From Cryptomeria japonica (Eukaryota > Streptophyta > Pinopsida > Cupressales > Cupressaceae), in contig NC_081413.1 in the NCBI RefSeq assembly GCF_030272615.1, positions 557,529,136-557,593,135 on the forward strand: 64,000 bases of DNA, in the 5' to 3' direction. Every line of letters begins with the position of its first letter. Within the stretch, counting starts at the first letter, position 1. The notes under the pieces were generated by a model, which did not search any database, was not told where the DNA came from, and saw only the letters and a program-made list of their open reading frames with translations. Positions 56,060 to 64,000 of the stretch are shown one piece after another. The translations under genes and the position numbers were made by a program.

Positions 56060-56945
56060 TATCAAAACTGGAGTTCAATTTTAAGTCAAATGGAAAGGAC
56101 GTTGTGCTTAGAGGGATTTCGAATGGAGCTCCAAGAGTGGTGTCCATTAAGAGGATGGAGAGAAATTTCTAAAGGGGTCAAGTTGATTAGACAACCACTT
56201 ATTTGATTCATTTGTCAAGCTCTTCAGATGGAAGAGGTGAGTTTCATTTTAAAATTCAAAAAATTCTAGATTAGCTTAGTCTAGTTTGCAATGATAACCC
56301 TCTAGGATTACCCCCAGATAGAGGATTTCAACATGTTTTTGATTTGGAACATGATTCTAAACCTATTATAACTACTCCATTTATACATCCAAGAGCATAC
56401 AAGGAGATACATAAGACTATCAAGGAGCTCTTAGACATGGGTTTCATTAAACCAAGTTCTAGTCCTTTTGCATCATTAATAGTTCTTGTCAAGAAGGATG
56501 GCACTTTAAGGATGTGTATAGATTATAGGGAATTGAATAAGAAAATAATTAAGAATAAATATCCTATTCTAGAATCAATGATATCCTTGATGATTTGCAT
56601 GGAGTAGTTTCTAAGTACTTTTCCATTTGAGATCAAGATATCACCAAATTCAATGAGAGACAAGGATGTGGAGAATAATTTATTTTGTTGTCACTATGGA
56701 GGCTTTGAATTCTTGTTAATGCCTTTTGGTTTCACTAATGTACCAACATACCTTCAATCATGCATGGATCAGGTATTTGGTAAAGAACTCAAGAAGTTTG
56801 TTTTGATATTCTTTGATGATATCTTAATCTATAGTATAACATGGAAGGAACATTTGGAGCATTTAGATATTGTTTTGGGCATTTTAGAACAAGAATATTT
56901 TTATGCTAAGTTGTCTAAATATAAGTTTTTATTGATTTAAATCTT
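56060..56945 (+). pseudogene. Reverse transcriptase of the gypsy relic
   Basis: A pre-RT segment (DVVLRGISNGAPRVVSIKRM, near 56100-56155) leads into RT fingers at 56344: [40 protein letters not shown] stop near 56607 and a frame change follow. The palm resumes at 56653 (HYGGFEFLLMPFGFTNVPT, then VLIFFDDILIYS with the catalytic DD pair) and a stop closes it at 56938. The region between, which should hold the first catalytic D (usually FSKIDLRxGYHQ), reads FSI-DQDITKFN on close inspection, so it is badly altered. Two further TAA and TAG codons lie downstream. Confidence 0.85.
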
Positions 56946-57610
56946 GTCCTTGGTACATGTCGCAAGTTCGAAGGGTTTTCAAATAGATCAACAAAAGATA
57001 CAGATAATACTAGATTGGCCCCCACCAACCAATCTAGCTCAATTGAAATAATTCCTTGAGGTTTGCTATTATTATTGGAGGTTTGTAAAAGGTCTCCCTT
57101 AGATTGTTATTTCATTGACTAACTTTACTAAGAAAGGAGTCTTTGCATGGTCTAAGGAAGCTAAACAAATATCTGACAAGTTCAAAGAGGTAATGAGCTC
57201 ATGTCCAATGCTTGCAATCCCTTATTTTTGTCTACTATATGTGGTTAAATGTGATGCATGTGGATAAGGTATATGGGCTTTCCTAATTCAAATGGGACAT
57301 CCAATAGCATATGGGAGTAGAAAATTAAGTAATATGGAGAGGAGATATTCTACTCATGACAAATAAAAGCTGGTAATTATGCATGCTCTAGAAATTTTTA
57401 GACAATATCTTGTTTATGGGAATTCATGATGAAGAATAATCATAATAGTTTGAGGTTCTTTATGAATTTAAAATGACCACAAAAAAAAAAAGGTAAGAAA
57501 GTTGAAATCCTATTATTTTGAGATAGAATACATGAAAGGTAAGGCAAATGTGGTTGCAAATGCACTTTCTAGGAAACCAAATCTATGTTCATTATCTACA
57601 ATTTCATATG
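56946..57610 (+). pseudogene. RNase H and connection region of the gypsy relic
   Basis: Recognised by ILDWPPPTNLAQLK, then FAWSKEAKQISDKFKEVM, VVKCDACG followed by a stop (catalytic D region, usually xxCDAS), HPIAYGSRKLSNMERRYSTHDK, and the closing YMKGKANVVANALSRKP near 57530-57580. At least five in-frame stops. After the DALSR-like motif the retroelement similarity ends, so integrase is missing. Confidence 0.8.
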
Positions 57611-57699
57611 ATTAAAAGGATAAAATTCTTTTTTAATACATTAATATTTTTTTTGCTTCTAATTTTTTGGACGAGAAGATGCAACATGATATGTACACA

Positions 57700-60600
57700 A
57701 TGGTAAACCCAAGTTAATCTCTAAAGTAATATCTAATACAAAATTCTAAGTGGTTACTTAGTGTTGGTATTCCATTATTTGGATTCTAATACTAATTTTT
57801 AGTTTATTTATTTTAAGAATCTAATTATTGTATTACTCGCAAGGAGCTAAATATTTGTTTGAGTTGGATTTAATGTTCATTTGAACTATATTTAAGAATA
57901 CCATAAATATTTTTTTTAAATAAAAGATTAAAAGATAAATGAATGCAACACCTAAATACACATAAACACCTAGAAACTACAATAGTAACCACACATGATA
58001 GACACTTTTAATAGAAAAACCTATGTTTATGTAGTTACACACAATCATCTTCACTCAACTTACTTTATATGAATATCGAGATAGTCTCATATATACGTAT
58101 TAAATCAAATTGAAATCTAACTTGATTTCATTAAGACAAATCCCCAAATATATCAAAATCATTATCTCATCTTGAATAATTTAAATACATATTTATATAT
58201 TTTAAAAAACACTATCATAACTAAAATACTCTCACCATTTTAAACAATATAAAAAATACCACTAAACTTATTCAAAAGACAACATAAAAATAATACACTA
58301 TCATACAAACACATATCACATCACTATTTTCTTATACTTCCCTTTTATAATCACCCTCTACTTCTATTCTAAAGTAATCATTAAAAAAACAATAACTTTA
58401 ATGAATGCTACTGTATGTTTATGTTTTAAATTCACAATACAATGGAGTGAAATGACACAACACAAAAGCAAGCTAAAATGGTACGTTGGTTTCAATCTCG
58501 ATTGATTTATTATATTTTCCTTAGGAATGAAATGATGTATTGTTAGCATCCTCTTTGACTTATTATTATTCAATCACAAAGTGTGATTGGACTCTTCATG
58601 CAAATACCATAAACACTACTCCACTTTATTCTAAAGGCCTGAAATATGGTGTCCCCATAACTAGACACAAGAACACTACTTTATACTGTAATAATGCTGT
58701 TAAAATTGACACTAAAAAGTTCTAAATAATATTGCTGAACAATTTTTATTTATTATAGAGAATATTTTGTAGCATAAAATTAAAAAATATCGATGAATTA
58801 ATTGTATAATAATTTATCATAGTCTATAAAAATATTGTCAAATAGTTGTAATTCAATCAAACGATTTCATGCAAACAGACTTCACACTAGAAATAACATA
58901 ACTATCACAGTTTGTAAGGGAAGGGGTCCAATTATCGCCTATGTTCCAATGATTGTTCACTCCTTGCTCACCCATTCCCTCAATTACTAACTTTAAAGAA
59001 ACCCAAAAAATGATTACTAAGAGCCCATTGATAAATTTCACATATACCAATAGTCGTCTACTTGTATCCCTAGTAATTAAAATTCATAGACTTTAATTGG
59101 AGGAGTTGTGCAACTTTATGAGTACCCATAACACACGACCACTACAACATTTGTGCATTATGATTGGCAATTTTTGAGGTGGTTGTAGTGCACAATTATT
59201 GGGGCATCTTTAGTAGGCATCAGACAACACTTCTAAATGACCAACTTTTTACCTTTGTGTGCATAACGAATCCCACATTGTTCATATCTACTACCCAAAA
59301 GCTTGAACAATAGCTATAAGCAGTTAAGTGGCATATAAAGGCAACCAAAAACAATTGTCGAAATCTTATATACTCTTTAAGATTGTGGGTGCGTAAAGTT
59401 AGCTATAATGAGTATTGGTGCTCTTCCCTTAAATATATTGTCATTTAATTTTAATTCAATGAAGTGTTGTGATACAAACTTCATACCGGAAATAACACAA
59501 AACAAGAATACACAACTTCGAAAATACTATAATGTACAAAAATACAGAGAATAGACAACAATACCAATTACAGTTGATGGATTAATTATATAGCTAAACT
59601 ATTAACGTTCCTATAAATATCATTAAACAATTGTAATCCAATAAAATGTTGCCACTATGCTTCATACTAAAAACAATAATAAATAACTTAAAAAACACTA
59701 TCAAACAACATTATACAACTCACATAAGACATACAACTAATATTGTCATCTATAAAAACATAGAAAATATATAACATTACTAGTAACAATAGATAAACTA
59801 ATTATATATCTAAACTATTAACAATTATATACAATTCTAATCCAATAAAATGTTGTCATAAAAATGACATAAAAAATACTATTATATATATAGGAAGTCA
59901 ACATTACAACATCCACAACTATTATAAACAGTCCCAAAACCTATAATTCAACCTGCTGAAATCTCCTCATTTGAATTGATATATTTGATATGATTTAATC
60001 ACCCCCTTAAAGTCTATCTAAATGTAAAAGCCAAATATATGATATTTGGTGTTGTACAATTGCGCTTTTGCAAGTGCATACCATGTGATCCCATTGTTAT
60101 TGTTGTGAATGAAAAAGGTACAATCCCCATTGAGAACAATGCAATATCTCAAGTAAAACAATGTGGTCCCTTTCAACTTTTAATTTTTAAAGACAAATTT
60201 GCACTTGAGAAGTCAATATGCACAAGCCCAGCACTTCAACTTTAGTTTAAAATGAGGGACAGCTATTATTTACAAAAATGTTTTCTAGAAGGAAGGAATT
60301 AGTATTTAAATATTGAAAAGTTATCTCAAAAAGGATTACACCAAAGTCAAATAATCATGTGATTGAGTACTTCTAGATTACAACTGTATCATTGAGTTCA
60401 AAGTTTATCTTCATTGTTATTTCATTATTATGGTAATGAAATAAATTGTTTTACATAAATTGAAATTATCTATTTTAAGTGTATAAATTAATATTGTTGT
60501 TTTGAAGAAATAAATTGTTTTACATAAATTGAAATTATCTATTTTAAGTGTATAAATTAATATTGTTGTTTTGAAGATGTCTTTTAGATTCAAGATTTTT

Positions 60601-63600
60601 AATAATTCAAATTCAAGTTCGAACTTAAAGACTATGACCTTGATTTGATATGCAATAATGAATTTAGTTGGGGGAGACTGAATTGATAGAATGTGTGTGC
60701 AAAGATCTTCTCACCTTCTCATCTCCTGAGTGTAAATTTATCAAGTTCTAGTGTTTATAAATATCTTTAGGGAGATTAATCTCTTCGGTTAAGTTTTTTA
60801 GTCTAAATTTATCAAGTTAGTGTTTATACACACCTTTAGAGAGATTAATGAATTTTTATGGTCACATTTTTTTAGACCAACGTCTTAAATGAATCGACTT
60901 TATTGCTTTGAATGAATATTTGAGGACAACACGTGCTAACATGCAAATAGCCATATGATTCTATGCAAAGTGTAATTCTTTACCCCATTAAGAATTGAAG
61001 TGTAACTCTAGTTCTTATCCTTCTATACATAATAGATAATGGCGCATTGAAGGTCTTTAAATGCCAAAACATAATGACATGTTAAACACAAGTACACCAA
61101 GTTTACTCATATGGCCAGTGAAAAGAGGTAGAATTTTTTTAAACTTTTAAACTTAAATATTTTAGTTTTTAATTTAGTCCTAAGTTGCATGGAAGTGTAC
61201 GAAATGGAAAAAAAATGATCAAATTGAATGTATGGAGATAAGTGCTAATATGAATGGATAAAACTTGAAATGTGTTGAGTTTTGTGTAAATAGAGATAAA
61301 ATAGGGTTGAGTGTTTTAGAACATGTGTAAAGTAGGATAAAGTAGATAAAGAAGGGTATTGGGTCATGAGCCAAACTCAGCACAAATGCATGCCACTTAT
61401 TGATATGTAATCATATTAATAAATTTCATCATTATGGACCAAAAATTAAATGGGAGTTTCCATGCACATGCAATTCTCACCATTAATTTTTTAAACCAAT
61501 CAAGTGAGGGGTAAGGGCCATCTCCCATTGTTTTAGTATAAGAACATTTTATAGTAGCTCTTGATTAGATTGATGATCATGAAAGAGTTCATTACAACAT
61601 GATATTAGATATCTATCATACATTTTAATTACAAAGATACTTAATATCTATATCATTTAAAAATCCATAAATAAAACCTACACAAACTAAGATTAGTAAC
61701 TAGTGGATCCATAAGCAAACTCATGTTAATGGATAGTGGCAAATGTTTCTTTAAATACTACAAACATATAGCAAAAAATAAATACTGTGAAAATAAAGAA
61801 AAACGATGGATATAGATTATACTATTTTATATTTTTTTATATCCCTGTATTTTTTGAATTGTTTTCACTTTGTTTAGTAGTTTGTAAACATAATATGAAA
61901 ACATTTTTCAATTTTAATTTCTTAAACTAATAGTATTAATAGAAATATATGCAAAATATATTTAAAAAACTCCATACCTCCTAGAGTTATAAGATTATAT
62001 TATTATACGTTTCAAATTTTCGTTCACCATTTTTTTCATCTTAAATTACTATAGTAGCCCCCCCTCCTGATAAACCGCAATGCATAAGGAAAAATCTTTT
62101 TTAAGATGACCAGTGATGCTAACATGACACACTCTTCGGTATCAGATGGGTTGGGAGAGACTGGACCTTGCAACTTGATACCTACCACAAGAAGCTCTTG
62201 CTAATCAAACCGGATTTCCAACCTCTTCTCATCTTAAATATTTCTATCTCTTACTTTCTTTCAAATATTGTTGATATCAAATTGACAACCTATAAACATA
62301 GATGAACAATTGCATTTGATATTTTGATTATATTAATAGTCTATAAACTTACAATCATGAACAATGCATCTAATCTATATGATTATGACTGAAGCTAAAT
62401 ATAAAAAGAATGAAATTATATGTATAGATGGAATCTGAGCTTCCCCTACATGAGTGGAAGTCTAGTTGTCCATGATTCAGTTTCTAGTCTAAGAAGCCAC
62501 TTGATGGAGTTGAAAAAATGTCTAAAAACCCTTGACTTTGACTAAAAAGATAATTAAAAGGCGCTTAAAAGTATCCTTTTTCCGAAGGGAAGAAGTCCTT
62601 TCCAAGTTGTTATGGGGCATGTTCCACGTGAAACTATTATTACATTTACTTCACCCTTATCGATGCTTTAATCATTTTTCGTTTACATTTTTTGAACAAG
62701 AGAAAGTGTAGTGCAATATAAAGTGATAATTTACTTATCAATTTCTCACATAATAACTCATCATGAAAAAATATGTTGTCTCTCTCATTCAAACACTTTA
62801 GCATAGTATAGACAAATAGCCCTTACGAAAAGAGTAGTTGTTCCTACTAATGGGTAAAATAGAAGTTTCTAAGATGTTCATGTTGATGTAATTTTTTTTA
62901 TAAAGATTGTAGATGATTTAATGGGATTAGCATTTAATGTTATATAGAAGTGTTAATTTCAAATTTGGTAATTTAAAGTTAATATTCAATTTCAAGTTAT
63001 GCTGCAGAGAAATCATACATTTCAACTATCTATTGGTATTCGTCGTAAGTTCCTCTCCTATCTGCTTCTCGTTGACCTTTGCATGCCCCTCTTATGTTAC
63101 ACTTGAGTTTATCTGGCATGCTTGGCTTCGAACCATGTAAGCAAGTGGTGGTTATCTATTTTTTCCCTTACTTTTTGTTCTCTTCACGTAGGCTTGGTCA
63201 TGAAAATTTGTCTTGTTTAGTGTTTTTTCCTCCCATGATATGGTCACCTACACTATTAGCTCCATCTAATTATCAAGTTCATATGAAAATTTAATTGCTT
63301 TGTTGTTTTCTCCAATATGGTCTGTCCTCTTCGAATTGAAACTATGTGTCAATTTGCATGTTTAGATTGTTGATATGTCCATTGTGTTTTAAGAAAAACT
63401 AAAAATGAAAATTGATTTCAAAAGTCGCATGCATAGTTTATAATCCTAGTTCCAAATATTTGAAGGGAAACATGTTTTTGGAAGCTAATTGTTGATAGTT
63501 TTGAAACATATTATTCTCATGGTTCCTCTCCAACGTTACTTTAACACTATCATGGTTGTCCTTTGATGTTCCCAATATAATACATTTTTTTAGTAGCTCT

Positions 63601-64000
63601 ATGTATTATGTTTTTGGAAGATGGTGGGTTCAACTTTCAATAGAAGATTGTTCTTCCTACAATTATTTTGGCACCAACATTATTGTCCTCCTCTATTTCT
63701 AGACCATTATTTCTATATAAATATATCTAGTAATTCTGAGCCTTCTACTTATGATGGGAGATGATTACAACTTTTAAGTTTATGGTTGTTCTTCCTACAA
63801 TTGTTTCATGTTTAATACCCCTTGTTTTTTATTGAAAAAGCAGCAGAAACCAAGGCGTTGACCCTTTACATAGTAAGAACTATCAACAACACCATAACAA
63901 CACTAAAAATAGCACTTAAACAACACTAAAAGCAGTCTTTTAAAAATTAAAAAAACCATCTAAGAGTTTAACAACAAAATACAAGAAACGACCTCATCTA
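57700..64000. other. AT-rich gene-poor DNA
   Basis: No gene recognised on either strand over 6.3 kb. Short open stretches (58540-58725 plus, 60039-60245 plus, 62937-63294 plus) have no domain. Visible structure: four diverged copies of an AATYCAATRAARTGTTG...CTTCATAC-type block (near 58846, 59448, 59626 and 59832), a perfect 69-bp tandem duplication (60438-60575) and a looser pair near 60730 and 60815. The last 180 bases (from about 63820, TTTTTATTGAAAAAGCAGCA then AACCAAGGCGTTGACCC) may be the edge of another repeat. Confidence 0.5.
60438..60575. repeat. Perfect 69-bp tandem duplication
   Basis: GAAATAAATTGTTTTACATA starts at 60438 and again at 60507. The two 69-base units are identical, so the duplication is very recent or an assembly artefact. 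Confidence 0.95.

Larger units (their letters stand above)
53640..57610 (+). mobile_element. Ty3/gypsy relic, truncated after RNase H
   Basis: A probable 5' LTR end (unresolved start, end near 54627) is followed by a primer site at 54629-54640, then gag, protease, RT and RNase H remnants in order on the plus strand to about 57610. There is no integrase and no second LTR in the window, so the 3' part is deleted. Stops and shifts are frequent throughout. It is the oldest-looking retroelement here and is distinct in sequence from the chromovirus at 3724-11569. Confidence 0.8.

Noticed and set aside
1-64000. CRISPR arrays, rRNA or tRNA genes, organelle DNA insertions
   Set aside because: No regular repeat-spacer pattern, no rRNA or tRNA cloverleaf sequence and no plastid or mitochondrial gene was recognised. 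The tRNA-like signals are only the primer sites of retroelements.

Overview
The window is nuclear DNA of a seed plant, most likely a large repeat-rich genome such as a gymnosperm. That assignment is an inference from AT-rich sequence, old nested plant Ty1/copia and Ty3/gypsy elements with initiator-Met-tRNA primer sites, GT-AG introns, a plant LRR gene and pervasive C-to-T decay. The only host gene I can model end to end is a small secreted leucine-rich-repeat protein on the minus strand (27080-30851, six exons). Nearly everything else is mobile DNA, its relics, or tandem repeats.

Region 1 (1-22264) is a nest of at least three elements. A roughly 1.5 kb non-autonomous copia-like element (LTRs starting at 2479 and 3667) is bounded by a perfect 5-bp target duplication, TAACC, at 2474-2478 and 22260-22264. 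Its upper-coordinate LTR was split twice: by a Ty3/gypsy chromovirus-type element (about 3724-11569, minus strand) that landed in a GA repeat, and by a 10.4 kb DNA transposon (11856-22247) flanked by a 4-bp duplication, TTTA. The intact LTR at 2479-2795 acts as an internal empty-site reference and confirms the DNA transposon boundaries. That transposon is the most interesting object here. It has diverged 26-bp terminal inverted repeats, two clusters of GGGCGCCC-type palindromes, a decayed minus-strand transposase-like gene (VDFAENY, GQFKN and HGKGEHD motifs) and a convergent plus-strand gene with seven phase-0 exons that I do not recognise.

Region 2 (22265-37382) holds AT-rich intergenic DNA, an inverted repeat, the LRR gene with a minisatellite filling its first intron, a degenerate satellite-like array (about 32370-34640) and several local duplications.

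Region 3 (37383-52024) is a non-autonomous LTR element of LARD type. It has 1.2 kb LTRs and one long decayed gag-like frame carrying two CX2HX4HX4C knuckles. A younger Ty1/copia element (39908-47571, minus strand) sits inside that frame. The LARD LTRs differ at about one site in ten by eye and the inner copia LTRs at about 3%, which fits the nesting order. A 500-N assembly gap follows (52032-52531), then 1.1 kb of almost pure G+A sequence.

Region 4 (about 53630-64000) is a strongly degraded plus-strand Ty3/gypsy relic (primer site at 54629, gag to RNase H, ending near 57610) followed by gene-poor AT-rich DNA with short duplications.
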